Positions 1 to 8,129 of a stretch of 64,000 nt of DNA are shown here, piece after piece (position 1 is the stretch's first letter; each line of letters opens with the position of its first letter). The position numbers and the translations under genes were made by a program. Under the pieces are notes generated by a model. It saw only the letters and a program-made list of their open reading frames with translations. It was not told where the DNA came from and made no database searches. Source of the DNA: Hyphococcus lacteus (GTDB lineage: Bacteria > Pseudomonadota > Alphaproteobacteria > Caulobacterales > Parvularculaceae). The stretch is from contig NZ_JBEHZE010000001.1 of assembly GCF_041058985.1 (NCBI RefSeq), positions 1,922,001 through 1,986,000 on the forward strand, given 5' to 3'.

Positions 1-527
1 ACAAAGCCCAAGACACATCCGAGCTATTCTTTACCGATGTAAAAGTTCCAACCGAGAACCTTCTTGGCACAGAAGAGGGGCAGGGCTTTATTCAGCTCAT
101 GCAACAGCTTCCCCAAGAGCGCCACCAAATCGCAGTGCAGGGAATGGCCGGAATTGAACGTGCGCTTCAGTTGACAATCGAATATACAAAAGAACGTCAA
201 GCCTTTGGTCGACCGGTAATGTCTTTCCAGAATACCCAATTCAAACTGGCGGAGTGTAAAGCACGGGCGACGATGGCGCGGGTGTTTGTTGATTATTGCA
301 CGGGCCAGTTGATCGAAGGCAAGCTCGATGCGGTTACTGCGTCGATGTCAAAAATGCTGATCTCTGACCTTGAGAACGAAATCATCGACGAATGTCTCCA
401 GCTGTTCGGTGGCTATGGTTATATGGATGAATACCCGATCAGCCGTATGTATGCCGATGCACGGGTTCAGCGGATTTATGGCGGCACCAACGAAATCATG
501 AAGTTGCTGATCGCGCGGTCGCTCTAG
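1..527 (+). CDS. Acyl-CoA dehydrogenase, C-terminal part (5' end outside window)
   Basis: The frame is open from base 3, so the gene starts upstream and only about 174 C-terminal residues are visible. The enzyme oxidises acyl-CoA to trans-2-enoyl-CoA with FAD and passes electrons to ETF in fatty-acid or branched-chain catabolism. The visible part is the C-terminal helical domain. It carries the LPQER motif, which holds the catalytic glutamate in LCAD and isovaleryl-CoA dehydrogenase types, then KERQAFGRP, a QLFGGYGYMDEYP segment and IYGGTNEIM. The YEGT glutamate used by medium- and short-chain enzymes is glycine here, which fits the LCAD type rather than a dead enzyme. Substrate length cannot be read from this fragment. 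Confidence 0.93.
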   Translation, partial: KAQDTSELFFTDVKVPTENLLGTEEGQGFIQLMQQLPQERHQIAVQGMAGIERALQLTIEYTKERQAFGRPVMSFQNTQFKLAECKARATMARVFVDYCTGQLIEGKLDAVTASMSKMLISDLENEIIDECLQLFGGYGYMDEYPISRMYADARVQRIYGGTNEIMKLLIARSL

Positions 528-568
528 GGCGCTTGTCGGAACCTATTGAATCGGCGCAAGGCTGAACC

Positions 569-1201
569 ATGGACACGGTTCAGCTTTTCAGTGCGCTTAC
601 AACAATCGGCCTGTTTGTGTTCGCCATTTCTGGCGCACTTACGGCCCTGCGCAACGACATGGATATTTTCGGCGTGGCGATGATTGCGTTCGTCACGGGC
701 GTCGGTGGCGGCACGATCCGCGATGTCATGCTCGGGTCGTTCCCGGTGTGGTGGATCGCCAGCCCCTCTGCCGTGTTCATTTGTCTAGCGGGTGCGGCGG
801 TCGCCATTTTGGCGCAACCCCTGATCGATTCGCGGTTAAAGGCACTGATCTGGGCCGATGCCGCTGGTTTGGCTGTGTTCTCTGTCCTTGGGGCACAGGC
901 GGCTTTGGCTGTCGATGCGCCGGCGGTGATTGCGATTTTCATGGGCGCTGTGACGGCCACGTTTGGCGGTGTCGTTCGTGATGTGTTGTTGAATGAACCA
1001 CCCCTGATCCTGAAGCAGGATATTTATGCGACAGCCGCGCTTATTGGGGCGGCGGTCTATGTCGGGCTGTTGGCGCTGGGCGTGGGGACAAATTTTGCGG
1101 TGGTCACGGCGTCAATCGCGACCTTTGCCATTCGGGGTGCGGCCATAATCTTTGATATTCCGTCGCCAAAATACGCACGACCGCGAAAATCAGAACAATA
1201 G
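569..1201 (+). CDS. TRIC-type cation channel family protein (former UPF0126)
   Basis: The protein has 210 residues, mostly hydrophobic, with about seven predicted membrane segments. The two halves are internally similar. Each carries the family's glycine-rich RD motif: GGGTIRD near residues 46-52 and GGVVRD near 133-138. This duplicated layout defines bacterial homologues of trimeric intracellular cation channels (YadS/YicG family), which form monovalent-cation pores in the inner membrane. The length is typical. The gene follows the dehydrogenase by 41 bases and is probably independent in function. The physiological role is poorly known; the family call is firm. Confidence 0.9.
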   Translation: MDTVQLFSALTTIGLFVFAISGALTALRNDMDIFGVAMIAFVTGVGGGTIRDVMLGSFPVWWIASPSAVFICLAGAAVAILAQPLIDSRLKALIWADAAGLAVFSVLGAQAALAVDAPAVIAIFMGAVTATFGGVVRDVLLNEPPLILKQDIYATAALIGAAVYVGLLALGVGTNFAVVTASIATFAIRGAAIIFDIPSPKYARPRKSEQ

Positions 1202-1262
1202 GCAGTCATTCTGGCCTTGCACGACCCGGGATTTTTGCTATCTAAGGCGGCTCTTGGATAAC

Positions 1263-1336
1263 GCGGGTATAGCACAATGGTAGTGCAGCAGCCTTCCAAG
1301 CTGAATATGCGGGTTCGATTCCCGCTACCCGCTCCA
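1263..1336 (+). tRNA. tRNA-Gly (anticodon TCC)
   Basis: This is a 74-base cloverleaf with encoded CCA. The acceptor arms are GCGGGTA and TACCCGC, the discriminator is T, and the T-loop is GTTCGATTC. The anticodon loop CTTCCAA places TCC at 1295-1297, reading GGA and GGG glycine codons. The last 23 bases recur imperfectly at 7715-7737, which is typical of a tRNA 3' end used as an integration site. Confidence 0.95.
1314..1336 (+). repeat. Left copy of tRNA 3'-end direct repeat (attL-like)
   Basis: These are the last 23 bases of tRNA-Gly. They match 7715-7737 at 20 of 23 positions, including an exact 14-base core CGCTACCCGCTCCA that ends at the CCA. Similarity stops right after CCA on both sides. 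The arrangement resembles attL/attR of an element integrated by a tyrosine recombinase at a tRNA 3' end. No integrase is present, so this is inference. Confidence 0.55.
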
Positions 1337-1890
1337 GAACACTATTCTATAGCGTTCGACAATGACCGGTAAAGACCGGAATAATCTAATAATATCAACG
1401 CATTTGCCGTTCGATTCAGTTCGGGAGAGAGCGATAGAGACCGGTGGCAACCCGACCCTCAACGGCGCACGATACACAAATGGCAAATGTCGTTCACAAC
1501 CAACTGTCGATTGCAAAAATTCGAGCGCTCAATCGCATTCAGTTAACAACGGATGGTCATGCGGCCTATTTATAAGCTGTCGAAGGGGCGTTCGACGGCG
1601 ATGTTGATTATGCGACGCTGGTTAAGCTGTACGGCGAGCCAAAAGATGCAAGTCAGGAACGCCGTTACAGCCTCGGCGAATGCTGCGGTATCTGTATGGA
1701 CGTTTTTGAAGGCGAGCCTGATAAGAAGACCTTAACTTCATAAGATTGAGTAGTATCTCAGTTTGAATTTTGGCGAGCTGGCTTCTGTCAAAACTTACCC
1801 TCGGCCGCCAAACGTCGATAGGCAAATACTCGCCAAAGACGGACATTCGTCATTTTCTTAAAAATTGACGCAACTTTTGGATAATTAGGC
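1337..1890. other. Gene-poor stretch after tRNA-Gly
   Basis: No intact gene is seen in these roughly 550 bases. The only recognisable content is the transposase remnant at about 1525-1743. Bases 1337-1520 and 1744-1890 hold no supportable ORF, RNA or terminator. Lying just inside a tRNA 3' end, this looks like eroded mobile-element DNA. Confidence 0.6.
1525..1743 (+). pseudogene. IS1-family-like transposase remnant
   Basis: Read in the frame of base 1540, the translation gives RIQLTTDGHAAYL, a TAA stop at 1573-1575, then AVEGAFDGDVDYATLVKLYG and later GEPDKKTLTS before a stop at 1741-1743. Family members carry a QLTTDGH-AYL block, a DVDYAxLVK-YG block and a GNPDPKHISTS block in this order and spacing, within the DDE catalytic domain of IS1-type transposases. 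This copy has an internal stop, lacks a recognisable N-terminal half and ends before the conserved VERQNLTMR region, so it is dead. No terminal inverted repeats were recognised. The family is read from memory of its motifs; the pseudogene status is clear. Confidence 0.72.
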
Positions 1891-1935
1891 ATGACCCAAA
1901 GGAACCAACTCACTAAAGGCCTCAAGCAAAGAGTG

Positions 1936-2211
1936 ATGTGCGTTGAAAATAAAAACGGCGACATCGACGGCATGGCCGCGCGAATTGGATGGGTGACATT
2001 CTCAAAAACGGGCAAGTCTGTGTACTACAGGGGGCGGACGCTCGCCAAAGCCAATGGTGTTGCCGGTAATTTCATGGATGTTGATAGCCGTGAAGAGTAC
2101 TGGATTTCGGGCGTCAAGAAACGCGGTTCCAATGTCCATTGGGCGGAGAGCGTCGAGGTTTTGATAGATGACGATGCCCATGAAGAATACAAAAGGCTTA
2201 AGTCCGCTTAG
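1936..2211 (+). CDS. Small conserved protein of unknown function
   Basis: The product has 91 residues from ATG 1936. An upstream ATG at 1891 would add 15 residues. I prefer 1936 because an AAAGAG stretch lies just before it and because related small proteins start close to the IExK/VENKNG segment. The sequence resembles a small bacterial family with an RIGxVxFSKTGKxxYYRGR core and an EEYWISG motif; both are present here (IGWVTFSKTGKSVYYRGR and EEYWISG). Members are sometimes mislabelled as fragments of an isoprenoid enzyme, with no similarity that I can see. It is acidic at the end, with no signal peptide or membrane segment. The function is unknown. Confidence 0.7.
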   Translation: MCVENKNGDIDGMAARIGWVTFSKTGKSVYYRGRTLAKANGVAGNFMDVDSREEYWISGVKKRGSNVHWAESVEVLIDDDAHEEYKRLKSA

Positions 2212-2334
2212 GGCCAATAGGTGACGTTTCTTTCGGCGGCGCAGTTGGCTAGCTTCAGCCCAAACGCAGACATACCAAATTCAAACTGAGACACTGCCGC
2301 AGATTGGCCGCCCTTGACTCTTTAAATTGATTTG

Positions 2335-2349
2335 GAACAAAATAAGAAC
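2335..2349 (+). promoter_or_regulatory. LexA (SOS) box for the imuA-imuB-dnaE2 operon
   Basis: The motif is GAAC, seven bases (AAAATAA), then GAAC, an exact match to the alphaproteobacterial LexA consensus GAAC-N7-GAAC. It lies directly upstream of imuA. A TTGACT -35-like hexamer is at 2314-2319, and the box covers the expected -10 position (CAAAAT at 2338-2343, 18-base spacer). LexA bound here would block RNA polymerase. The match and its position before a known SOS cassette make this a strong call. Confidence 0.88.
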
Positions 2350-2352
2350 ATT

Positions 2353-2991
2353 ATGTCACCGCATGTCTGCATAAATGGCGCTAAGTTAAGTGCGTTTGAG
2401 AGTATTACGCCCAAAAAACATGGGGTTGTGAGTATTGGCTCCAATCTCTCGTTGGCTTGCGGGCGCGTCCATGAGGCGATGGGCGATGCGGCGGACATGT
2501 TCGCAGTGGCTCTCGCGGCCCATGCCAAGGGCCCTGTAGTCTGGATCGGCCGGTCTGTCGATGTGGGTTCCTTGGCACCCACTGGCTTTCAGGAGTTTTT
2601 CGACCCAACGCGCGTTGTTACGGTGACTTGCGTCTCGCGCCAGGAAACGCTTTGGGCGACGGAACAAGCCCTCCGCTTGCCGGGTACCGCCTGCGTCGTC
2701 GCCGAGCTTGGGGACGGGCCTGACCTTCAAACAAGCAGGCGGTTGCAAATCGCAGCGGAAGAAGGCGGTGCCCTTGGCGTCATTTTGATTTCAGGGCGCG
2801 CCCAGACCTCCGCCGCGCAAACGCGATGGCAATGTGATCCGATTACGGATGAAGACGCCTTCTGGGGTTGGCGTCTTGTCAAAAACAAAAACGGGAAGGT
2901 GGGTTTCTGGCGCGTCGGGTGGGCGCCGGATGACGGGAGAAACGATCATGCGCAGGGTTTTGTCCTTGTGGCTGCCGCAGCTGCCGCTTGA
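2353..2991 (+). CDS. imuA: ImuA-like mutasome protein
   Basis: From ATG 2353 this is about 212 residues of the RecA/SulA-like ImuA family, the first gene of the SOS mutagenesis cassette. ImuA helps recruit ImuB and DnaE2 for error-prone lesion bypass. Visible blocks are LACGRVHEAMG, GPVVWIGR, SVDVGSLAPTGFQEFFDP, SRQETLWATEQALR, a TSRRLQIAAEEGGALGVIL helix-strand unit and TRWQCDP. It is short but complete for an alphaproteobacterial ImuA. An in-frame TTG at 2332 would place the LexA box inside the coding region and is rejected. ATG 2353 has no Shine-Dalgarno site and lies within a few bases of the expected transcript start, so the mRNA may be leaderless. GTG 2428 is an alternative. The 3' end overlaps imuB by 44 bases. 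Confidence 0.82.
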   Translation: MSPHVCINGAKLSAFESITPKKHGVVSIGSNLSLACGRVHEAMGDAADMFAVALAAHAKGPVVWIGRSVDVGSLAPTGFQEFFDPTRVVTVTCVSRQETLWATEQALRLPGTACVVAELGDGPDLQTSRRLQIAAEEGGALGVILISGRAQTSAAQTRWQCDPITDEDAFWGWRLVKNKNGKVGFWRVGWAPDDGRNDHAQGFVLVAAAAAA

Positions 2992-4435
2992 CCGGCGCGT
3001 GCGCATCGGTGACCTGCGCACAGAAGGGCCGTTCGCGATTATCGCAGAGATGAAGAACGCCTGGCGGCTAACGCACGTCAACAGACCTGCTCGCCGCGCC
3101 GGCATAGCGGAGGGGCTTTCGCTGCCGGACGCTCGCGCCATCTGTCCTGACTTGTTTGTCGAACCCGCTGACGAAATCCGTGATGCTGCACTCCTTCGGG
3201 CGCTTTGGCGGTGGGCGGATTGTTTATCTCCACGCGTTTCGATTGATCCGCCGGACGGATTGCTGCTCGACATCTCCGGCTGCGCCCATCTCTTTGGCGG
3301 CGAAGGGGCTATGGGGCGGCATACGCGCCAGCGACTTGGCGATATGCAGATTCACACACGGATCGGCATTGCAGACACCAAAGGCGCGGCCCGGGCGCTC
3401 TCGCGATTTGGCAAAACGGGGGTGGCCATCGCGGCACCTGGTAAAACCAATGAAGCCCTCAAAGACCTGCCTATCGCAGCACTTGATGCTGAAGGCGATA
3501 TTGCAAGTGAACTCGCGCGCACCGGTCTGAAAACCATCGGGCAACTCTATTCTGTGAAATCGAGCGAACTGGCGCGGCGATTTGGGCTCGATTTGACCCG
3601 CGCGCTCGGTTGCACGCTTGGACAGGAACCCGACCCGTTAACGCCGGCGGCGGCTGATCCTATTTACGCTGCGCGCATGACGCTACCGGAACCGATTGGA
3701 TTAAAATCCCAAATTGAAGACGTGTTAAAGCGTCTCGCCGCTTCAGTTTGCGGCCGGTTGGAAGCAGAACAAAAAGGCGCCCGGCGCTATCTCTTGACGG
3801 TGCGGTGCGTTGACACCGGCGATCATGTCTTGTCCGTCGGCTTCGCCCGGCCTTGCGCTGAGCCCGCATCGGTCTTGCAACAGTTTTCCCATTCGCTTGA
3901 TCAGTTGAAGATCGAATTTGGTGCCGACTGGTTTCGCCTTGTCGCCGAGCATGTGGAACCGATTCATCCGAAACAGTCGACGCTTGGAAAAGAAGCGCAA
4001 GAGGAAGATAACACTGCAAGGATTATTTCAATGCTCGGCAACCGCCTTGGCTTCGATCATGTACGCAAATTCCAGCCATGCGATGCGCATTTGCCGGAAC
4101 GCGAATTTGAAAGCATGGAGGCGGTCGACAAGGAGTTCGATCCCGTTTGGAAGCAGGCACCGCGCAAGCGTCCGCTCAGACTCTATAAAACGCCGGAGCG
4201 ATTACGCGCATTGGAGCCCGGCCGCCCACCCAAACAGTTTGAGTGGCGGCGAAAGTCCTACGCGACGAAATCGGCAAAGGGTCCCGAACGCCTGACGGCG
4301 GAATGGTGGCGCGAGGGGGATATGAAGACGCGGGACTATTGGGCGGTGCAAACTGCGAATGGTGCGCGCCTCTGGCTTCTTACCTATCCCGGTGAGGCCG
4401 AACCCAACTGGTATGTGGCGGGGAAGTTCCCATGA
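2948..4435 (+). CDS. imuB: ImuB, Y-family polymerase-like mutasome hub
   Basis: ImuB has 495 residues from ATG 2948. It begins MRRVLSLWLPQLPLDRR, the usual start of this family; the longer frame from 2834 adds 38 residues unlike it. ImuB is a catalytically inactive Y-family polymerase relative that tethers DnaE2 and ImuA to the sliding clamp in damage-induced mutagenesis. In order: palm/fingers-like region, a helix-hairpin region (ELARTGLKTIGQLYS), a little-finger-like region, then the HLPEREFE block and a C-terminal domain ending RDYWAVQTANGARLWLL and WYVAGKFP. Where homologues carry a QLDLF-like clamp motif, this protein reads PKQSTLGK (around residue 343). Its start lies within imuA, and its stop overlaps the dnaE2 start (ATGA), so the genes are translationally coupled. 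Confidence 0.93.
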   Translation: MRRVLSLWLPQLPLDRRVRIGDLRTEGPFAIIAEMKNAWRLTHVNRPARRAGIAEGLSLPDARAICPDLFVEPADEIRDAALLRALWRWADCLSPRVSIDPPDGLLLDISGCAHLFGGEGAMGRHTRQRLGDMQIHTRIGIADTKGAARALSRFGKTGVAIAAPGKTNEALKDLPIAALDAEGDIASELARTGLKTIGQLYSVKSSELARRFGLDLTRALGCTLGQEPDPLTPAAADPIYAARMTLPEPIGLKSQIEDVLKRLAASVCGRLEAEQKGARRYLLTVRCVDTGDHVLSVGFARPCAEPASVLQQFSHSLDQLKIEFGADWFRLVAEHVEPIHPKQSTLGKEAQEEDNTARIISMLGNRLGFDHVRKFQPCDAHLPEREFESMEAVDKEFDPVWKQAPRKRPLRLYKTPERLRALEPGRPPKQFEWRRKSYATKSAKGPERLTAEWWREGDMKTRDYWAVQTANGARLWLLTYPGEAEPNWYVAGKFP

Positions 4436-7400
4436 GCTATGCGGAGCTTTTCGTCACCAGCAATTTTACGTTTTTAACCGGTGCTTCCCATGCTGAAGAA
4501 CTGGTTGCGCGCGCAGCAGAACTGGACTTAAGCGCCATCGCTATCACCGACAAAAACACCTTGAGCGGTATCGTTCGTGGGCATGGCGCGGCGAAGGAAC
4601 TTGGCGTTCGTTATATTGTGGGCGTGCGCCTTGTCTTGACGGATGGCGCGGAGATTCTTGCCTACCCGAAAAACCGAAATGCATTCGGCCGCTTGTCGCG
4701 TCTTTTAACTCTCGGGAAATGCCGAACCGTAAAGGGTGAATGTGAACTTGAACTCGCCGATCTTTTGGAGTGGGGCGAGGGATCGATCCTGATTGCGCTT
4801 AAAGCACCGGATTTTAGCAGCATTGTGACAGCACTCACCGCGGCCTTTTCAGAAAACGTGTTTGTCGGTCTCGTCCCCCGATATGACGGCGAAGACGAAG
4901 CCCGATTCGCAGCGCGCGCTATGCAGGCCGAACAGTTCGGCGTCTGTATCGTCGCGCTGGGTGATGTCCTGATGCATGAGAGCGCCCGCATTCGCCTCGC
5001 CGACATTCTTTCCTGCATTCGCGAAAAAACCACCATCGATAAATTGGGACGTCTTGCGCAGCCCAACGCCGAGCGTCGTCTCAAATCCGAATTTGAAATG
5101 CGGCGTCTGTTTAACCCGTATCCAAACGCCATCGCGAATACCGCCGCCATTGCGGAACAATGCAAATTTTCACTTGATGAACTGCAATATGAGTATCCGG
5201 ACGAAGTGACTGATGGCGTTGAGCCGAACGCCCGGCTGCGCAATCTCACAGAAGAAGGTCTCGAACGGCGCTATCCTGATGGAACGCCGCTCAAAGTCCG
5301 GGCGATGGTGGAAAAAGAACTGAAACTCATCGCCGAGCTTGACTATGCGCGCTATTTTTTAACAGTCCACGACGTTGTCGCCTTCGCCCGCTCAAAAAAT
5401 ATTTTCTGTCAGGGGCGGGGGTCGGCGGCGAACTCCGTCGTTTGTTACGCCCTTGGCGTCACGGAAGCCTCGCCCGAAACCATCACCATGGTATTCGAAC
5501 GGTTTATTTCCGAAGCGCGCAATGAACCGCCGGATATTGATGTCGATTTCGAGCATGAACGGCGTGAAGAAGTCATCCAACACATCTATGAAAAATATGG
5601 TCGTGAACGCGCTGGCATCTGTTCAACTGTCAGTCACTTCCGGTCGCGGCGCGCCATCCGCGAAGTCGGAAAAGCGATGGGATTATCGGTTGACGCCGTC
5701 GCCGCCCTTTCAAGTCAGGTTTGGGGTATTTCAAATGTGGGAATTGGTGATGAACGCGCCAAGGCGGCGGGCCTCGATATAAAAGACCGCCGGTTACGCC
5801 AGACCCTCGAGCTCACCAAGGAGATCATCGGCTTCCCCCGGCATTTGTCGCAACATGTCGGCGGCTTCGTCATCACCTGCGGACGCCTGGACGAACTTTG
5901 TCCAATTGAAAATGCGGCCATGGAGGACCGCACGGTTATTGAATGGGACAAGGACGATATTGATGCTCTCGGCATACTGAAAGTCGATCTCCTCGGCCTC
6001 GGCATGCTGACTTGCATCCGCAAGAGCTTTGATCTTTTGAAAACCTGGAAAGGAGAGCGTTATACGCTGGCGACATTGCCTCAGGAAGACGCGCGCGTTT
6101 ACGATATGCTCTGCGAGGCTGACACCATCGGCGTCTTTCAGGTTGAGTCCCGCGCCCAGATGAATTTTTTGCCGCGCATGCGGCCACGCACCTTTCAAGA
6201 TTTAATCGCAGAAGTGGCGATCATCCGGCCGGGGCCTATTCAGGGCGACATGGTGCATCCCTATATTCGCCGCCGCCGCGGAGAAGAGCCTGTAGTGTTT
6301 CCATCGGAGGAGCTGAGAGAAGTTTTAGAACGCACTTACGGTGTACCGCTTTTTCAAGAGCAGGCGATGCAGATCGCCATTGTTGCTGCCGGTTTCACGC
6401 CGACCGAAGCAGATGCATTGCGACGTGCGCTTAATGGGTTTCGGCGGCAGGGTGCTGTTGAAGATTTCAAAACCCGATTTATCGAGGGTTGTCTAGCGCG
6501 CGGGTACGAACAGACCTTTGCGGAAAACTGCTTCAAACAGCTTGAAGGTTTTTCAAGTTACGGGTTTCCAGAAAGTCATGCGGCGAGTTTTGCGCTTCTT
6601 GTTTACGCATCCGCCTGGATCAAGTGCCATCATCCTGAAGTTTTTTGTTGTGCACTTTTGAATTCGCAACCCATGGGGTTTTACGCGCCGGCGCAAATCG
6701 TTCGCGATGCGCGGCAGCATGGCGTCAAGGTCTATCCAGTCTGCATTGAGCGCAGCTATTGGGATAGCGTCCTTGAGATCGACGGTGATGGATCGCTCGC
6801 AGTTCGGCTTGGGTTCAGGCAGATCAAAGGGTTCAATGAAGAAGACGGGCATTGGCTTGCGGCCGCACGCGGTAATGGCTATCGCTCCATTGATGCTGTA
6901 TGGCGGCGCGCGGGATTGGGACGCCGCGCCCTGGCAAAGCTCGCCGGTGCCGACGCTTTTGCCGAATATGGCGTTTCCCGCCGGGAAGGACTGTGGACAG
7001 TCAAAGGTCTCGGCGGCGACAAGCCTCTGCCGCTGTTCGAACAGGACGGCGAGGGGCTGCCGGCGGTTGAAACCAAACTGCCTGTTATGAGCCGCAAGGA
7101 AGAAGTTTTTGAAGATTATGTCGCGACGCGATTGACGCTCCGCGAGCATCCAGTAGCGCTTTTGCGGCAGGATATGCGCGCATTCAAAAGCGCTGATAAA
7201 TTGCGTGAAACGCCCGACGGCGAATGGGTCAATGTCGCCGGGCTCGTCATTACGCGTCAACGGCCAGGGACGGCGAGTGGCGTTATCTTCATTACGCTCG
7301 AAGACGAAACGGCAGTTTCCAATATTGTTGTTTGGCCAAAAGTCTTTGAAAAATTCCGCAAGGAAGTAATGGCGGGCAGGTTGTTGCGCATTAGCGGCAG

Positions 7401-7689
7401 GCTGCAACGAGAAGGCATTGTCACTCATGTGATCGCAACGAGGATTGATGATTACTCATATTTGCTCGACACGCTGGGTGATCACATCGATCCGACCTAC
7501 GACAATGCCGACGAAGCAAAACGTCCAAACCCGGAACATCGTACAGGGCCGCAGAGCCGCCCCCGAACGCCGCTGTCGGAAACGATTACGGTTGAGTTGC
7601 AACGCGCCAGTCACGCCCGCTACGGTGCCGGCGCGCGCCATCCGCGCGAGCAGGCCAAGAAGCTGTTTTATAGCCGCGATTTTCATTGA
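4432..7689 (+). CDS. dnaE2: Error-prone DNA polymerase III alpha subunit DnaE2
   Basis: At 1085 residues this is the normal size of DnaE2, the replicative-type polymerase that performs SOS mutagenesis with ImuA and ImuB. It opens with a PHP domain (ELFVTSNFTFLTGASHAEEL) that lacks the full metal-site pattern of DnaE1, as is typical of DnaE2. The polymerase core contains QGRGSAANSVVCY, the catalytic PPDIDVDFEHERR and a second acidic motif in LKVDLLGLGML. A helix-hairpin-helix region follows. The OB-fold near residues 930-1010 (VNVAGLVITRQRPGTASGV) binds single-stranded DNA. The start ATG overlaps the imuB stop by four bases. Expression is presumably under the LexA box at 2335. Confidence 0.96.
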   Translation: MSYAELFVTSNFTFLTGASHAEELVARAAELDLSAIAITDKNTLSGIVRGHGAAKELGVRYIVGVRLVLTDGAEILAYPKNRNAFGRLSRLLTLGKCRTVKGECELELADLLEWGEGSILIALKAPDFSSIVTALTAAFSENVFVGLVPRYDGEDEARFAARAMQAEQFGVCIVALGDVLMHESARIRLADILSCIREKTTIDKLGRLAQPNAERRLKSEFEMRRLFNPYPNAIANTAAIAEQCKFSLDELQYEYPDEVTDGVEPNARLRNLTEEGLERRYPDGTPLKVRAMVEKELKLIAELDYARYFLTVHDVVAFARSKNIFCQGRGSAANSVVCYALGVTEASPETITMVFERFISEARNEPPDIDVDFEHERREEVIQHIYEKYGRERAGICSTVSHFRSRRAIREVGKAMGLSVDAVAALSSQVWGISNVGIGDERAKAAGLDIKDRRLRQTLELTKEIIGFPRHLSQHVGGFVITCGRLDELCPIENAAMEDRTVIEWDKDDIDALGILKVDLLGLGMLTCIRKSFDLLKTWKGERYTLATLPQEDARVYDMLCEADTIGVFQVESRAQMNFLPRMRPRTFQDLIAEVAIIRPGPIQGDMVHPYIRRRRGEEPVVFPSEELREVLERTYGVPLFQEQAMQIAIVAAGFTPTEADALRRALNGFRRQGAVEDFKTRFIEGCLARGYEQTFAENCFKQLEGFSSYGFPESHAASFALLVYASAWIKCHHPEVFCCALLNSQPMGFYAPAQIVRDARQHGVKVYPVCIERSYWDSVLEIDGDGSLAVRLGFRQIKGFNEEDGHWLAAARGNGYRSIDAVWRRAGLGRRALAKLAGADAFAEYGVSRREGLWTVKGLGGDKPLPLFEQDGEGLPAVETKLPVMSRKEEVFEDYVATRLTLREHPVALLRQDMRAFKSADKLRETPDGEWVNVAGLVITRQRPGTASGVIFITLEDETAVSNIVVWPKVFEKFRKEVMAGRLLRISGRLQREGIVTHVIATRIDDYSYLLDTLGDHIDPTYDNADEAKRPNPEHRTGPQSRPRTPLSETITVELQRASHARYGAGARHPREQAKKLFYSRDFH

Positions 7690-7714
7690 CATTTTGTCCC
7701 TGAAATTGTGATCC

Positions 7715-7737
7715 TTCGGCTCTCGCTACCCGCTCCA
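7715..7737 (+). repeat. Right copy of tRNA-Gly 3'-end direct repeat (attR-like)
   Basis: These 23 bases repeat the tRNA-Gly 3' end (1314-1336) with three mismatches and an identical 14-base end including CCA. No acceptor 5' half or anticodon arm precedes it, so it is a fragment and not a second tRNA. It lies 25 bases after the dnaE2 stop and closes a 6.4-kb interval. Confidence 0.6.
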
Positions 7738-7763
7738 ATTCTCCCTTTCATTCAGGCGATAAC

Positions 7764-8129
7764 ATGAAACGCGGATTCTGGTTTTCGATTGGGCTATTGG
7801 CACTCGCGGCTGCTGTCGTTGGTGTGGTGTTGCCGCTATTGCCGACGACGCCGTTTTTGCTCGTCGCGGCGTTTGCATTTGCGCGGTCATCGCCGCGTAT
7901 GCACAAATGGTTGGTTGAACACGCAGTATTTGGGCCGTTCATCAATGACTGGCGCGATCACGGGGCAATTAGCGTGGGTGCGAAAATATGGGCCGTTGTT
8001 TCGATGGTGGCGGTATTTGGTATTTCGATTTTGCTAGGTGCACCGATAATTGCCTTATCGGTGCAAGTAATTGTTCTTTCGGTTGTTGCGCTGTTTATCT
8101 TGTCGCGGCCATCTGGCCCAGCGGGTTAG
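7764..8129 (+). CDS. DUF454 family (YbaN-like) inner-membrane protein
   Basis: This is a 121-residue membrane protein. The N-terminus MKRGFWFSIGLLALAAAVVG leads to the family signature VLPLLPTTPFLLVAAFAFARSS, followed by the HKWLVEHAVFGPFINDWRDHGAI block that marks DUF454/YbaN. Two further hydrophobic helices fill residues 73-115. The role is unknown; relatives are small inner-membrane proteins. Its stop overlaps the stop of the convergent methyltransferase gene by four bases. It lies immediately outside the repeat-bounded mutasome segment. Confidence 0.88.
   Translation: MKRGFWFSIGLLALAAAVVGVVLPLLPTTPFLLVAAFAFARSSPRMHKWLVEHAVFGPFINDWRDHGAISVGAKIWAVVSMVAVFGISILLGAPIIALSVQVIVLSVVALFILSRPSGPAG

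Noticed and set aside
6553..7428. Long minus-strand frame of 291 codons opposite dnaE2
   Set aside because: It lies wholly inside dnaE2, has no family pattern or ribosome site and is explained by codon bias of the sense gene.
7715..7737. Possible second tRNA after dnaE2
   Set aside because: Only the T-arm remainder and 3' acceptor half of tRNA-Gly are present; no D-arm, anticodon or 5' acceptor precedes it.
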